Shown here in pieces: positions 1 through 9,510 of a DNA stretch of 32,874 nucleotides. The position numbers and the translations under genes are program-made. The stretch lies in the NCBI GenBank assembly GCA_013002205.1, contig JABDKN010000257.1:1-32874 (forward strand). Reading direction: 5' to 3'. Under the pieces are notes generated by a model. The model was not told the DNA's origin and made no database searches. It was given only the letters and a program-made list of their open reading frames with translations. This DNA comes from Granulosicoccus sp. GTDB taxonomy: Bacteria > Pseudomonadota > Gammaproteobacteria > Granulosicoccales > Granulosicoccaceae. Position 1 is the stretch's first letter. Every line of letters begins with the position of its first letter.

Positions 1-177
1 GCCAGTAGAGCCTGCGCTGCGGGCGTAGTACAAGTCCGGGACAGCGTCTGACCTGGAACTGCAGCGAACCGTTAGCTTCCTTTCGAAGCGCACTCGGAAT
101 GGTTCCGGTCAGCTGTCTACCGCTTTATTCGTTGCAGGCGTAAATCACGTCGATCTGTCATTGCTGCCACTCGCTCA

Positions 178-1722
178 TCATCCGTCGGCCAGGGAGAACT
201 GGCTGAACAGCCCATTGGCCTGCAGGCACTTACGCAGCTGAACGCGCCGCGAGCGTCCACCCTGTGATGCCGTCAGGCGGTCACCCGACTGGTAGAGGTA
301 GGAGGGCACCAGGATGGTCTGCACGACGGTACGTTGAACCTTGCAGGCAATGATCAGAGCGTTCTCACCGACTTCCTGGCGGCCCTCGGCCGAGGGGGCA
401 GTTGCAGCGCCCTCCCTGACATGTCGGCTCAGCTCGTCCCGGATGACACGCACCGGCATCACACTGATGGCAAGAAACTCGACACCCATGCAGATACCCT
501 CCTTACCTGAGGCATGCACCCAGCGTACGACCCCCAGCAGGGCGTCGATCTTGCTGCTCTCACTGTCCTCCGGCGACCTCAAGGGTTTGTCTGGTTCTGT
601 GACGCTGATCAGTTCACCAACCTGTACGAGACCTGCGCGACACTGTTCGTTGGCCAGGCACATGCCTTGAGTCGACAGGTTGATGGCACGCCAGCCTGAT
701 TCTTCCCGCGCAGGGGTTTCCTCCGGCCGGTAGAGCAAGTGCGCACAGACTTCCTTGTGACCGAATACCACGCGCCGGGTTTCGTGCATGACGCGACGCG
801 TGGTCCGTCTGTGCCTGGTGCGTGACAGGGCGACATGCAGGCGCGCCAGTGACTGACGCTCCAGGACGTCACTACCCAGGACGCCCGTCGGATTGGGTCG
901 AATACGTGAAGAGTACTTGTCGATGCGATACAGCAATGGGGCGATGCTGAACCAGCGAACCTGTTCAGGCAAATCGCCGAGCAGACTCAGAGCAGGTTCG
1001 GGACGTGACCCCTGATGCAGATTGATCGCATAATCGGTGTACCGCAGGCTCGTCGCATCCCGGTCTTTTTCGATGTGGATATCGGCGACACAGGAGCGCA
1101 GGAAGTCCAGTACCAGCTGCAATTGCCTGACTCGCTGCTGCGTCAGGTCGGCGACACTGACCAGCATGATGAACCGGTAGTGATCCAGTAGTGACAGCAG
1201 TTCCGATCCCTGCCGGGCAGAGAGTAATTTGTGTTCCTCGGCCAGTGCATAGAGTTGATGTGCGTCCTGGATCAGCGCGTCAGGCACCCTGCGGTAGGCA
1301 TGGGCCATGGATTCTGCCTGGCGTGCCAGAGCCTGCATGGCGCGCCGGGCATCATCGGCGAGGGGGCCTTTGCTGTCCGACAACAGAATCTTGAAGGCAA
1401 AGGCCTCCTCTCGCAGCAGCGCATCGCGCATGCGGGCATTGCGCGAGAACTCACGGGTCAGGGGTAGTGGCTGGGCGTGGCTGAGATCACTCAGGTGCTG
1501 ATGCAGCTCCCGCAGCACGGGAATGAAGCAGCTGATGACGGCCCGGCGTTGATCCACATCATTATGCAGGCGATTGCTGTGCTTGAGACCGCGATAGACC
1601 TCACGCGCGTCCGTCTCCGATTCCAGTGGGCGGAGATCCTTCAGCCAGGCCGCCACGCCATCCGGATTGACCGGGAAGCTGCCGGTGTCCGCGACCGTAC
1701 GATGTGGAACAGTGAGTTGCAT
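178..1722 (-). CDS. PilZ-domain protein with long helical N-terminal region
   Basis: This 514-residue protein has a C-terminal PilZ-like domain (about residues 300-430) after a mostly helical N-terminal region. The domain shows Arg-rich stretches followed by the NLSTQG motif at residues 348-353, which matches the N/DxSxxG part of the cyclic-di-GMP binding signature. The family knowledge is that PilZ domains bind c-di-GMP and relay it to motility, adhesion or polysaccharide functions; the partner here is unknown. There is no signal peptide or membrane segment, so it should be cytoplasmic. I chose the ATG at 1720-1722 (MQLTVPHRT). The reading frame stays open to 1806, but the extra residues are Arg/Cys-rich and do not look native. 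It is divergent from hslV, with about 160 bases between them. Confidence is good for the gene and moderate for c-di-GMP binding. Confidence 0.8.
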   Translation of the reverse strand: MQLTVPHRTVADTGSFPVNPDGVAAWLKDLRPLESETDAREVYRGLKHSNRLHNDVDQRRAVISCFIPVLRELHQHLSDLSHAQPLPLTREFSRNARMRDALLREEAFAFKILLSDSKGPLADDARRAMQALARQAESMAHAYRRVPDALIQDAHQLYALAEEHKLLSARQGSELLSLLDHYRFIMLVSVADLTQQRVRQLQLVLDFLRSCVADIHIEKDRDATSLRYTDYAINLHQGSRPEPALSLLGDLPEQVRWFSIAPLLYRIDKYSSRIRPNPTGVLGSDVLERQSLARLHVALSRTRHRRTTRRVMHETRRVVFGHKEVCAHLLYRPEETPAREESGWRAINLSTQGMCLANEQCRAGLVQVGELISVTEPDKPLRSPEDSESSKIDALLGVVRWVHASGKEGICMGVEFLAISVMPVRVIRDELSRHVREGAATAPSAEGRQEVGENALIIACKVQRTVVQTILVPSYLYQSGDRLTASQGGRSRRVQLRKCLQANGLFSQFSLADG

Positions 1723-1843
1723 GGCGATGAGGCTATCACACCGGCACAGTAGAGTACGACACCAGCGCACAACCGGACTCACCGGTCGGGCTGGCAACAG
1801 GTACACTGATGCCCTGGGGCAGATCGGCTGCCACTTAATGACG

Positions 1844-1861
1844 CATTGTCACCTGACAATG
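1844..1861. promoter_or_regulatory. Perfect 7+7 inverted repeat in the hslV leader
   Basis: The 18-base sequence CATTGTCACCTGACAATG has perfect 7-base arms around a 4-base spacer. It ends 21 bases before the preferred GTG start of hslV and overlaps an in-frame ATG at 1859. It could be a repressor operator in the divergent PilZ/hslV region, or an RNA hairpin in the hslVU leader. A leader stem-loop affecting hslVU message has been described in E. coli as I recall it, but no sequence relationship is claimed. Confidence 0.45.
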
Positions 1862-1882
1862 GTACCAATGAGGATAGAAGTT

Positions 1883-2422
1883 GTGGAACAGTTCCGCGGA
1901 ACCACCATCTGCTCCGTGCGGCGGGGAAATCAGGTGGTCATCGGTGGGGATGGCCAGGTGAGCATGGGCAATGTGATCATGAAGGGCAATGCGCGCAAGG
2001 TGCGACGGCTGTACCGTGACAAGGTGCTGGCGGGTTTTGCCGGTGGTACAGCGGATGCCTTTACCCTGTTCGAACGATTCGAAGCCAAGCTGGAAGCCCA
2101 CGGCGGTCAGTTGACTCGAGCCGCCGTCGAGCTGGCCAAGGACTGGCGTACCGATCGCATGCTGCGCCGTCTGGAAGCGCTGCTGGCGGTCGCGGACGAG
2201 AGTGATTCGCTGGTGATTACCGGCAACGGTGATGTGATCGAACCGGAGAGAGGTCTGATCGCCATTGGTTCAGGTGGTGACTTTGCGAAATCGGCCGCGC
2301 GGGCGTTGCTCGACCATACCTCGCTCAGCGCCGAAGAGATCGTTCGTTACAGCCTTGAAACCGCTGCGGACATCTGTATCTATACGAATAACAATCTAAC
2401 CATAGAATCTCTGAATTTCTAG
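1883..2422 (+). CDS. hslV: ATP-dependent protease peptidase subunit HslV (ClpQ)
   Basis: HslV is the N-terminal-threonine peptidase that forms double hexameric rings and degrades proteins fed to it by HslU in the cytoplasm. The protein has the family hallmarks: [12 protein letters not shown] near the N-terminus, [39 protein letters not shown] and the [10 protein letters not shown] block. I prefer the GTG at 1883, giving MEQFRGTT and 179 residues. An AGGA Shine-Dalgarno sequence (1871-1874) sits 8 bases upstream of it, and related proteins start with a similar MEQFxGTT. Six residues would then be removed to expose the catalytic Thr7. In-frame ATGs at 1868 and 1859 lack a ribosome binding site. 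hslU follows after 6 bases, so the two are co-transcribed. Confidence 0.96.
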   Translation: MEQFRGTTICSVRRGNQVVIGGDGQVSMGNVIMKGNARKVRRLYRDKVLAGFAGGTADAFTLFERFEAKLEAHGGQLTRAAVELAKDWRTDRMLRRLEALLAVADESDSLVITGNGDVIEPERGLIAIGSGGDFAKSAARALLDHTSLSAEEIVRYSLETAADICIYTNNNLTIESLNF

Positions 2423-2428
2423 ATCACC

Positions 2429-3760
2429 ATGTCCAACATGACTCCGCGCGAGATCGTTCAAGAGCTCGACAATCACATCATCGGCCAGGCCAATGCCAAA
2501 CGGGCTGTGGCCATTGCCCTGCGCAACCGATGGCGTCGTCAGCAGCTGGACGACACCATGAAGAACGAGATCACGCCCAAGAATATCCTGATGATCGGGC
2601 CGACCGGTGTGGGCAAGACCGAGATTGCGCGGCGTCTGGCAAAACTCGCCAATGCACCCTTCATCAAGGTAGAAGCCACCAAGTTCACCGAAGTGGGCTA
2701 TGTGGGACGCGATGTCGAGTCGATCATTCGCGACCTGGCTGATGTGGCACTCAAGGAGAGTCGCGAGCAGGCCATGCAGAAATTGCGCAACCGCGCCGAG
2801 GATGCGGCCGAGGAGCGGGTGCTGGACGTGCTGCTGCCGCCGGCCAAGAGTGTCGGCTTCAGCGTCACCGAAACCAGCGAGAACAGTACCCGGCAGAAAT
2901 TTCGCAAGAAGTTACGTGAAGGTGACCTGGATGACAAGGAAATCGAGATAGATATACGCATGCAGTCACCAGGGGTGGAGATCATGGCACCACCCGGGAT
3001 GGAAGAAATGTCCCAGCAACTACAGGGCATGTTCCAGAATCTGGGTGGTGGGCAGACCCGGAAACGAAAAATGCCGATACGCCAGGCACTGGCGCTCCTG
3101 GTGGACGAAGAGGCCGCCAAGCTCATCAACGATGACGAACTGAAGAGTCAGGCGCTGGAGAACATCGAACAGAACGGCATCGTCTTCATCGACGAAATCG
3201 ATAAAGTCACTCGCGGCGGCGAGCGTAGTAATGTCGCTGATGTATCACGCGATGGCGTACAGCGTGACCTGCTGCCGTTAATCGAGGGAAGCACCGTCTC
3301 GACCAAATTCGGCATGGTCAGGACCGATCATATCCTGTTCATTGCCTGCGGTGCCTTCCACCTGTCCAAGCCATCGGACCTGATACCCGAGCTGCAGGGG
3401 CGGTTGCCGATCCGGGTAGAACTGGATGCGCTGAACACGCAGGATTTTCAGCGCATTCTCCGTGAGCCGAATGCCTCCCTGACCGAGCAGGCCATTGCTC
3501 TGCTGGGTACCGAGCAGGTTACGCTGACCTTCTCCGATGATGGGATCAGACGAATCGCCGAAGTTGCCTGGCAGGTCAACGAAAGTACCGAGAACATCGG
3601 TGCGCGTCGTCTGCACACGGTGATGGAACGCCTGCTCGAGTCCGCCTCATTCGATGCATCGGACCAGTCCGGAAGCTCGGTACACGTCGATGCAGATTAT
3701 GTCGACCGGCATCTGGGTGACCTGGTGCAGGATGTCGATCTGAGCCGGTATATCCTGTAA
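2429..3760 (+). CDS. hslU: HslU (ClpY) ATPase subunit of the HslVU protease
   Basis: HslU is a AAA+ unfoldase that recognises substrates and threads them into the HslV chamber. The 443 residues match the family length. The N-terminal [16 protein letters not shown] motif is followed by Walker A GPTGVGKT at residues 57-64 and the pore-loop region with GYVGRD. Next come the variable I domain (roughly 110-240), Walker B FIDEID around D255-E256, and the C-terminal [15 protein letters not shown] sensor-2 region. It ends in DLSRYIL, the type of C-terminal tail that docks into HslV. The start lies 6 bases after the hslV stop without a strong ribosome binding site, so translational coupling with hslV is likely. 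Confidence 0.97.
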   Translation: MSNMTPREIVQELDNHIIGQANAKRAVAIALRNRWRRQQLDDTMKNEITPKNILMIGPTGVGKTEIARRLAKLANAPFIKVEATKFTEVGYVGRDVESIIRDLADVALKESREQAMQKLRNRAEDAAEERVLDVLLPPAKSVGFSVTETSENSTRQKFRKKLREGDLDDKEIEIDIRMQSPGVEIMAPPGMEEMSQQLQGMFQNLGGGQTRKRKMPIRQALALLVDEEAAKLINDDELKSQALENIEQNGIVFIDEIDKVTRGGERSNVADVSRDGVQRDLLPLIEGSTVSTKFGMVRTDHILFIACGAFHLSKPSDLIPELQGRLPIRVELDALNTQDFQRILREPNASLTEQAIALLGTEQVTLTFSDDGIRRIAEVAWQVNESTENIGARRLHTVMERLLESASFDASDQSGSSVHVDADYVDRHLGDLVQDVDLSRYIL

Positions 3761-3777
3761 TCAACCCGGACCAACTC

Positions 3778-4131
3778 ATGCCCAGGCCTACCGAGATCAA
3801 GCTGCACCAGAAGAGTCGTGTGCTCGAACTGCACTTCGACGACGGCTACGAATGTCATCTAAGCTGCGAGTACCTGAGGGTCAATTCGCCCTCGGCTGAG
3901 GTCCAGGGACACGGACCGGGCCAGGAGGTTCTGCAGGTGGGCAAGCAGGACGTCGGTATAACGGCGCTCACACCAAGCGGCAACTATGCGCTGAAAATCC
4001 ATTTTGATGATGGTCACGATTCTGGTCTGTTTACCTGGGACTACCTGTATACCCTGGGCAGGCACTACGAGGAAAACTGGCAGCGCTATCTGGACAAACT
4101 GGAATCAGCAGGAATGAGGCGCAAGGCCTGA
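3778..4131 (+). CDS. DUF971 / gamma-butyrobetaine hydroxylase-like N-terminal domain protein
   Basis: A 117-residue single-domain protein of the DUF971 family. The signatures are an N-terminal [20 protein letters not shown], the [20 protein letters not shown] block, and [27 protein letters not shown]. The same fold forms the N-terminal zinc-containing domain of gamma-butyrobetaine hydroxylase. Stand-alone members commonly sit between hslU and ubiE in proteobacteria; their function is not established, although links to iron-sulfur metabolism have been suggested for relatives. The gene starts 17 bases after hslU, and GGA lies about 8 bases before the ATG. No membrane segment is seen. Confidence 0.93.
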   Translation: MPRPTEIKLHQKSRVLELHFDDGYECHLSCEYLRVNSPSAEVQGHGPGQEVLQVGKQDVGITALTPSGNYALKIHFDDGHDSGLFTWDYLYTLGRHYEENWQRYLDKLESAGMRRKA

Positions 4132-4229
4132 CTGCTGGAAGGCGCAAGCGGCACCGTTTTCGGTATCCCGTCCGCTGGCCGGTGCTGGCGCGCGCCGGAT
4201 CATGCAGTGACAGACAAGGTGAAAAGGAC

Positions 4230-4976
4230 ATGGACAACGAGAAAACGCATTTTGGCTACCGGAGCGTCGATGCACAGGCCAAGGCCGGCATGGTCGGGCA
4301 AGTGTTCGATTCAGTCGCGGCCAGGTACGACATCATGAACGACCTCATGTCACTGGGGGTACATCGACTGTGGAAGCGTTTCACCATCGACCAGTCCGCA
4401 GTACGGCCCGGACAGTGCGTGCTGGATGTCGCCGGCGGTACCGGTGATCTGGCCGCCGGATTTTCCCGTCGAGTGGGCAAACATGGCCTGGTTGTCCTGG
4501 CCGACATCAATGCGGCAATGCTCGAAACCGGGCGTAACAGACTCATGGATGACGGCCTGATCGGGAATATCGACTATGCGCAGGCAAATGCAGAATGCCT
4601 GCCTTTCGACGACGATACCTTCGATTGCGTCACCATCGCCTTCGGTCTGCGCAATGTGACGGACAAGGACCAGGCGCTGGCCTCCATGCACCGGGTACTC
4701 AAGCCGGGTGGACGTCTGCTGGTTCTGGAATTTTCCAAACCGGTACTACCCCTGCTCAGCAAGGCCTATGATGCCTACTCCTTCGTGGCCCTGCCCATCA
4801 TGGGCAAACTGGTTGCGAATGATGCCGACAGCTATCGTTATCTGGCCGAGTCCATTCGCATGCACCCGGACCAGGACACACTCCAGCAGATGATGGATGA
4901 GGCGGGTTTTGGCAAGACGAGCTATCACAATCTGACGGGCGGCATCGTAGCCTTGCACAAAGGCTTCAAACTCTAG
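4230..4976 (+). CDS. ubiE: Ubiquinone/menaquinone biosynthesis C-methyltransferase UbiE
   Basis: UbiE is the SAM-dependent C-methyltransferase of the ubiquinone pathway (and of menaquinone where present). The 248-residue protein begins [18 protein letters not shown], the standard UbiE start, with AAAAGG 2 bases before the ATG at 4230. SAM motif I is [12 protein letters not shown]. The family signatures [18 protein letters not shown] and [20 protein letters not shown] are present, and the C-terminus [15 protein letters not shown] is typical. The open frame extends upstream to 4182, but those 16 residues have no family match. ubiJ and ubiB follow immediately. Confidence 0.97.
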   Translation: MDNEKTHFGYRSVDAQAKAGMVGQVFDSVAARYDIMNDLMSLGVHRLWKRFTIDQSAVRPGQCVLDVAGGTGDLAAGFSRRVGKHGLVVLADINAAMLETGRNRLMDDGLIGNIDYAQANAECLPFDDDTFDCVTIAFGLRNVTDKDQALASMHRVLKPGGRLLVLEFSKPVLPLLSKAYDAYSFVALPIMGKLVANDADSYRYLAESIRMHPDQDTLQQMMDEAGFGKTSYHNLTGGIVALHKGFKL

Positions 4977-4988
4977 CGGCACAGCACC

Positions 4989-5651
4989 ATGTCACTGCCA
5001 ACACCACTGAATGTCGTCATCGAGCAGGCCATCGAGGCACTGCTGACCATCGACCCTGACACACGGGAAAGGCTCTCGGTCATCGAGGACAAACTGGTAC
5101 GAGTCCGGGTCAGTTCACCGGCGATAACGGTGACTCTGTCTGTTACCAATGGCTGTGTCTACGTGGTCGGTGACGATGACGTGGCAGCTGATACAACCAT
5201 CAGCGGATCGCTGGCTGCCTTGCGATCACTGTCGCGCGGTAATGAATCGCTGTACCGTGGAGAGGTCACTGTCGATGGCGATGTCGCCACTGGCCAGCAA
5301 CTGAAAGAGATCATCGCCGGTCTGGACCCGGACTGGGAAGAGTTGATTTCACCACTGTTGGGTGACTCGCTGACCCACCGGTTCGGGCAGGCGGGCAGGC
5401 AGTTCGGCGGGTGGGTGGCGCGCACCCGCTCGGCCCTGCAACGTAACACCAGTGACTACCTGCAGGAGGAAGTCAGCCTGGTAGCACCTGATTGCGCGGT
5501 TCACGCATTCTGTCAGGAGGTCGACCTGCTGCGTGCTGATGCAGACAGGCTGGAGGCCAGAGTCCGGCTGATGGAGCGACAGCTCGCTGTAAGCGATGAC
5601 ACGACCGGATCACCGGTGCCGGATCCGGGTAGCACCGGGGATGATTACTGA
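4989..5651 (+). CDS. ubiJ: Ubiquinone biosynthesis accessory factor UbiJ (SCP2 domain)
   Basis: UbiJ is a lipid-binding accessory protein of the aerobic ubiquinone-biosynthesis complex. Residues about 10-120 form an SCP2-like domain (SPAITVTLSVTNGCVYV, then DTTISGSLAALRSLSRGNES and GEVTVDGDVATGQQLKEI). An amphipathic helical region follows, and the C-terminal part includes a likely coiled coil (VDLLRADADRLEARVRLMER). The 220-residue length and the position between ubiE and ubiB support the call more than sequence identity alone. The stop codon overlaps the ubiB start by one base (TGATG), indicating coupled translation. Confidence 0.9.
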   Translation: MSLPTPLNVVIEQAIEALLTIDPDTRERLSVIEDKLVRVRVSSPAITVTLSVTNGCVYVVGDDDVAADTTISGSLAALRSLSRGNESLYRGEVTVDGDVATGQQLKEIIAGLDPDWEELISPLLGDSLTHRFGQAGRQFGGWVARTRSALQRNTSDYLQEEVSLVAPDCAVHAFCQEVDLLRADADRLEARVRLMERQLAVSDDTTGSPVPDPGSTGDDY

Positions 5652-7312
5652 TGGGTCGTATCGCGCGGTTCGCTCGTATCGAACACGTCATGGTGAAGTA
5701 CGCACTGGAAGAGCTGTTATTGCAGAACACGCAGGCTCAGTTACTGCGCCACGTGTTTCTCCTGTCACCGACTCGCTGGATGAGTCGCGAGACACGCGCG
5801 TTGCCACGCAGTACGCGGATCAGGCTGGCACTTGAAGAACTGGGTCCGGTCTTCGTCAAGCTCGGCCAGGTACTGTCCACACGCCGGGATCTGCTGCCCG
5901 ATGATATCGGCGATGAACTGACCTTGCTGCAGGACAAGGTCAAGCCGTTTGCCAGCGAGTTGGCTCGCGAGGAGATCGAACGTGCCCTGAGCCAGCCGGT
6001 CAGTGTCATCTTCAGGCAGTTCGAAGACATCCCGATCGCTTCGGCCTCTGTGGCGCAGGTACACGGCGCAGTGCTGCATGACGGCAGTGAAGTGGTGGTC
6101 AAGGTTCTGCGTCCAGGCATACGCGATACCATTCGTCGCGATGTGAGCCTGATGTACCTGTTGGCCGATATGGCTGCACTGGTGCTCCAGGACGGCCGGC
6201 GGTTGCGACCGCGCGAGGTGGTCGCCGAGTACGACAGAACCATCCACGCTGAGCTGGACCTGGTGGCAGAGGCCACCAATGCCGTCGTGCTACGGAACAA
6301 TTTCAAGGACTCGAAAACGCTGTACATTCCGGAAATCCACTGGGACCTCACGCGCAGTGCCGTCATGGTCCAGGAACGCATCAGTGGCATACCGATACGT
6401 GATATCAAGGCCATGGAAGCTATCGGCATGGATATGCGCCGACTGGCAGAACACGGTGTGGAGATTTTCTATACCCAGGTGTTCGAACATAATTTCTTCC
6501 ATGCCGACATGCACCCCGGCAATATCTTCGTTTCGCGTGAACACCCGAAGCATCCGCAATACATTGCCGTTGATTTCGGCATCATCGGCTCATTGACCGA
6601 TGAGGATCAACGCTATATCGGCGAAAATCTGCTGGCCTTTTTTCAACGTGATTACCGGCGTGTGGCGCAGTTGCATATCGACTCGGGATGGGTACCCAGA
6701 GACACCCGGGTCAGTGAGCTGGAAGCTGGGGTGCGGGCTGTCTGCGAACCCATATTCGAAAAGCCCTTGTCCGAAATATCCCTGGGAGATGTATTGCTGC
6801 AGCTGTTTCACGTGGCCAGACGCTTCGAAATGGAAGTCCAGCCGCAGCTGGTCCTGTTGCAGAAGACGCTGTTGAACATCGAAGGCCTGGGCCGCCAACT
6901 GTATCCGGATCTGGATCTGTGGGCGACCGGCAAGCCGTTCCTGCAGCGTTGGGTGGTCAAGCGCAACAATCCGCGGATCCTGATCCGGCGCTTCGTTGAT
7001 CAGGCGCCTGCCATTCTCGAGGTGCTGCCGGAGCTGCCGATGATGGTGCATGATTTCGTGGCACAGAAGAACCGGTCCTTACGCCAGGAATCGGCTGCAC
7101 ATGGACCCTACCGGCAGAGCCCGGGAGGCCGCGGATCCAACGGCTCCGACAGGACCCTGCGTTACAGTATCACTGGCGGCGCACTGCTGTTGTCGGCAGC
7201 GTTGCTGAGCAGTGCGTATATCGTCAGTGAGACGGTCCGTACGCCCTGGTGGATTCTGCTCGTAGCGCTGGCCGGAATCGCTTGCCTGCTCGTCGGTCTG
7301 CGTCGCCGCTGA
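5651..7312 (+). CDS. ubiB: UbiB, atypical kinase/ATPase of ubiquinone biosynthesis
   Basis: UbiB belongs to the ABC1/ADCK atypical kinase family and supports ubiquinone synthesis at the membrane. The 553-residue protein contains the KxGQ region FVKLGQVLSTRRDLLP and the Ala/Ser loop IASASVAQVHGAV that replaces a classic glycine loop. VVVKVLRPGI carries the ATP-binding lysine. FFHADMHPGNIF and AVDFGIIGSL supply the catalytic and metal-binding residues. Two hydrophobic segments at the C-terminus (about 497-518 and 525-548) are the family's membrane anchor, flanked by a Gly/Ser/Arg-rich linker. The start overlaps the ubiJ stop by one base. This appears to be the last gene of the hslV-ubiB run. 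Confidence 0.96.
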   Translation: MGRIARFARIEHVMVKYALEELLLQNTQAQLLRHVFLLSPTRWMSRETRALPRSTRIRLALEELGPVFVKLGQVLSTRRDLLPDDIGDELTLLQDKVKPFASELAREEIERALSQPVSVIFRQFEDIPIASASVAQVHGAVLHDGSEVVVKVLRPGIRDTIRRDVSLMYLLADMAALVLQDGRRLRPREVVAEYDRTIHAELDLVAEATNAVVLRNNFKDSKTLYIPEIHWDLTRSAVMVQERISGIPIRDIKAMEAIGMDMRRLAEHGVEIFYTQVFEHNFFHADMHPGNIFVSREHPKHPQYIAVDFGIIGSLTDEDQRYIGENLLAFFQRDYRRVAQLHIDSGWVPRDTRVSELEAGVRAVCEPIFEKPLSEISLGDVLLQLFHVARRFEMEVQPQLVLLQKTLLNIEGLGRQLYPDLDLWATGKPFLQRWVVKRNNPRILIRRFVDQAPAILEVLPELPMMVHDFVAQKNRSLRQESAAHGPYRQSPGGRGSNGSDRTLRYSITGGALLLSAALLSSAYIVSETVRTPWWILLVALAGIACLLVGLRRR

Positions 7313-7422
7313 TTAATCTGCACTTCAGCACACTTCCCGGCAATCGCCTTCAGGGCGGTCGGATTCTGGCAGCAAGATTGCAACATGAGCCTCACCAATC
7401 AACTAAATTCAGTGACTCACGC

Positions 7423-7734
7423 ATGCAACAGCTTCAGGTTGATCCTCTCTGGGACGAGGGTATCTCGTCTTTTCTGCTCGGCGAATACCAGAAACGCCAG
7501 GTTCCGCTGACCATCGATGACCTGCAGACGTTTGCCGCAGAGCAGGCCGTGCGCGTGGGCGACATACTGGAAACGCTGTTTCTGATGGCCATCTATGGTG
7601 TCTGGAACTACACCAATGCCGACGGCGAAGCGCAACACCTGGACGAAGCTGCGCTGGATGAGCTGTACGCAAAAGGTCGATTGACGCCAGATGACCTGCA
7701 GGCTTTCAATGGTGTCTGGGCACCTTGCGACTAG
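7423..7734 (+). CDS. Small conserved-looking cytoplasmic protein, unknown function
   Basis: I do not recognise this 103-residue protein. It has no signal peptide or membrane segment. It is acidic and rich in Leu, Ala, Asp and aromatic residues. The ordered helical-looking sequence (PLTIDDLQTFAAEQAVRVGD, then ETLFLMAIYGVWNYT and LDEAALDELYAKGRLTPDDL) resembles a genuine folded protein. I chose the ATG at 7423 (MQQLQVDPLWDEG); the frame is open back to 7249, but that part overlaps ubiB in another frame and has non-native composition. It is 110 bases downstream of ubiB and convergent with the carbonic anhydrase gene. Confidence 0.7.
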   Translation: MQQLQVDPLWDEGISSFLLGEYQKRQVPLTIDDLQTFAAEQAVRVGDILETLFLMAIYGVWNYTNADGEAQHLDEAALDELYAKGRLTPDDLQAFNGVWAPCD

Positions 7735-7774
7735 AAGACTGCACGGCAGAAAATCCTGGCCTGAGCTGATGCGC

Positions 7775-8425
7775 TCAGTGCTCGATGGCGGCTGGTCGAG
7801 CCACATCGAAGTCTTCTTCAAAGAAATCCACTTCACCCGTTTCCAGTGAGTACTCGGCACCGACGATGCACAGTCCATCGTTGGCAATGAGGTTTTCCAG
7901 TATCTGTGAACCGTGCTTGAGGTGAGCCACGGAAGAGCGGATGTTGGCACGGGTAGCCAGCTTTACCAGCGTCGTCTCGTCGTTGTCCAGGCCAGCTTCC
8001 ATCAGTGTCTGCACGGAGGGCTGAATGCGGTTGACGATGGATTGCAGGTTCGGGGATCTGTTGGCTGAAGGTTGCTTGAGCTCGCTGACGGTGGCCTGAA
8101 TGGCGCCGCACAGAGTGTGTCCCAGTACCACCACCAGTCGCGCGCCGTGCTGAACGGCAGAAAACTCCACGCTTCCGAGTAGCGAGGGTGCCACGATATT
8201 ACCGGCGACGCGGATGACAAACAGATCCCCCAGTCCCTGATTGAAAATAATCTCCGCCGGTACCCTCGAATCGGAACAACCGAGGATGATGGCAAAGGGG
8301 GTCTGCTCCTTGATCAGGTCGGCCCGGCGAGACTGGTTGGCCATGGCCGGCAAGTCCAGGAGGTCGGCAACGAACCGTGCGTTGCCCGTCTTCAGCCTTT
8401 TCAGGGCTTCGTCTGCAGGTATCAT
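7775..8425 (-). CDS. Beta-class carbonic anhydrase
   Basis: This enzyme interconverts CO2 and bicarbonate. The 216-residue protein contains the zinc and catalytic residues of the beta class: C50-S-D52-S-R54 in the GCSDSRVPAE motif, and H103 and C106 in GHTLCGA. The sequences GLGDLFVIRVAGNIV and GSVEFSAVQHGARLVVVLGH are typical. There is no signal peptide, so it should be cytoplasmic and supply bicarbonate for anabolism or pH balance. The ATG at 8423-8425 gives the usual N-terminus (MIPADEALKRLKTGN). No Shine-Dalgarno sequence precedes it, and a TATACT hexamer lies seven bases upstream, suggesting a leaderless message. Confidence 0.95.
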   Translation of the reverse strand: MIPADEALKRLKTGNARFVADLLDLPAMANQSRRADLIKEQTPFAIILGCSDSRVPAEIIFNQGLGDLFVIRVAGNIVAPSLLGSVEFSAVQHGARLVVVLGHTLCGAIQATVSELKQPSANRSPNLQSIVNRIQPSVQTLMEAGLDNDETTLVKLATRANIRSSVAHLKHGSQILENLIANDGLCIVGAEYSLETGEVDFFEEDFDVARPAAIEH

Positions 8426-8431
8426 GATGGA

Positions 8432-8437
8432 GAGTAT
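8432..8437 (-). promoter_or_regulatory. Candidate -10 box for the carbonic anhydrase gene
   Basis: On the minus strand TATACT (five of six matches to TATAAT) lies 6-7 bases before the ATG, so transcription would begin at or next to the start codon. I found no convincing -35 hexamer at the normal distance, so this is tentative. Confidence 0.3.
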
Positions 8438-8663
8438 AGCGCCGAGAGTTCACTGACGGATATCAGTGAGTGTCCACGGTACGGTGATTGCTGATTAATG
8501 TGCAAGTCTTCCGTAGCCGCTATAGTCAGTCCTGTGCCGATGAATCCTCCGCAACGTCGCCGCTCGCACCATGAACACCCATGAGGCAGTTGAACCCGCC
8601 AACCCCAGCCCTGGCACCAGCCGAGGCATATGGCAGTGACATGGCACCCGAGCTGAAGCTGAC

Positions 8664-9506
8664 ATGAGCTACACGCTGTTACAGCATCTGCTGTCCCACC
8701 GGGCGACACTGACGGTTGCAGTCATACTGTGTGCCGTATTGCTGCGTGGCCTGATCATCCGGCGAATACGACGCACGAGTACCATTCTCACCTCCTCTGA
8801 GCGCCGCACCATGTCCACGGTGCACGTCACCACGGTCACGGTCATCATCGTGACGATCCTGGTGCTGTGGCTCTCGCAGATCCAGGAATTCATCCTGTCG
8901 ATCACGGCCATTGCCGTGGCCATCGTCATTGCCACCAAGGAGCTGTCCCTGTGCCTGCTGGGAGCCTTCGTCATCCGCACCAGCCGTGCGTTTTCGATCG
9001 GGGACTGGATCGCCATCGGTACGCATGTCGGCGAGGTCATCGAACGTAACTTCATGACCACGACCATTCAGGAAATCGAACTGGGCAACTACACCTATAC
9101 CGGTCGCACGGCCGTGTTGCCCAACAGCCTGTTTCTGGCCAATACGGTCATCAACCAGAATTTCCTGCGACGTTATCAGTTTCACAGCTTTTCCATCACC
9201 GTCGAACCCGGCGACTTCCCGATCGATGCGGAAAACCAGCTGGTCATGCAAATCGAAGCGCTCACTGCGCACTTCATCGAGACCGCGCAGCGCTACAACA
9301 CGATGCTCGAACAGCGCACAGGTATCGATATTCCCGATGCCAGGCCGGCCGTGGAATTCTCCACCAATGAGGCAGCCATGATCGTGACCACCCTGTCTGT
9401 CTTCTGCCCGACAGAAGAAATCGCTGCACTGGACAAGGCGATGATGAAAGAGTTCTTTGACTGGTACCGACGTAACCGTAAGCAACAGCTTAGCAATGAC
9501 GGATGA
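8664..9506 (+). CDS. MscS-family mechanosensitive channel-like membrane protein
   Basis: This 280-residue inner-membrane protein has about three hydrophobic segments in the first 100 residues (roughly 14-34, 55-75 and 77-100). The MscS beta domain follows: the GDWIAIGTHVGEVIERNFMTT stretch and then TAVLPNSLFLANTVINQN. The family gates ion flow on membrane tension and protects against osmotic downshock. The third hydrophobic helix lacks the classic Gly/Ala alternation of E. coli MscS, so it may be a divergent or solute-specific member. The ZntB-like gene follows directly and the two are probably co-transcribed. Confidence 0.85.
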   Translation: MSYTLLQHLLSHRATLTVAVILCAVLLRGLIIRRIRRTSTILTSSERRTMSTVHVTTVTVIIVTILVLWLSQIQEFILSITAIAVAIVIATKELSLCLLGAFVIRTSRAFSIGDWIAIGTHVGEVIERNFMTTTIQEIELGNYTYTGRTAVLPNSLFLANTVINQNFLRRYQFHSFSITVEPGDFPIDAENQLVMQIEALTAHFIETAQRYNTMLEQRTGIDIPDARPAVEFSTNEAAMIVTTLSVFCPTEEIAALDKAMMKEFFDWYRRNRKQQLSNDG

Positions 9507-9510
9507 GGCG

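Noticed and set aside
1-177. Gene end or start at the left edge
   Set aside because: All frames contain early stops or lack starts, and the visible fragments are too short to identify; a neighbouring gene may end here but cannot be supported.
1859-1870. ATG starts for hslV at 1859 and 1868
   Set aside because: Neither has a ribosome binding site, and the first lies in the inverted repeat. The GTG at 1883 has AGGA at ideal spacing and gives the family-like N-terminus.
4182-4229. Longer N-terminus for UbiE
   Set aside because: The 16 extra residues match nothing in the family, while the ATG at 4230 has a good ribosome binding site and the standard UbiE start.
8679-9485. 268-residue frame antisense to the MscS-like gene
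   Set aside because: Asp/Arg/Gly/His-rich shadow of a well-supported gene, with no start signal or family feature.
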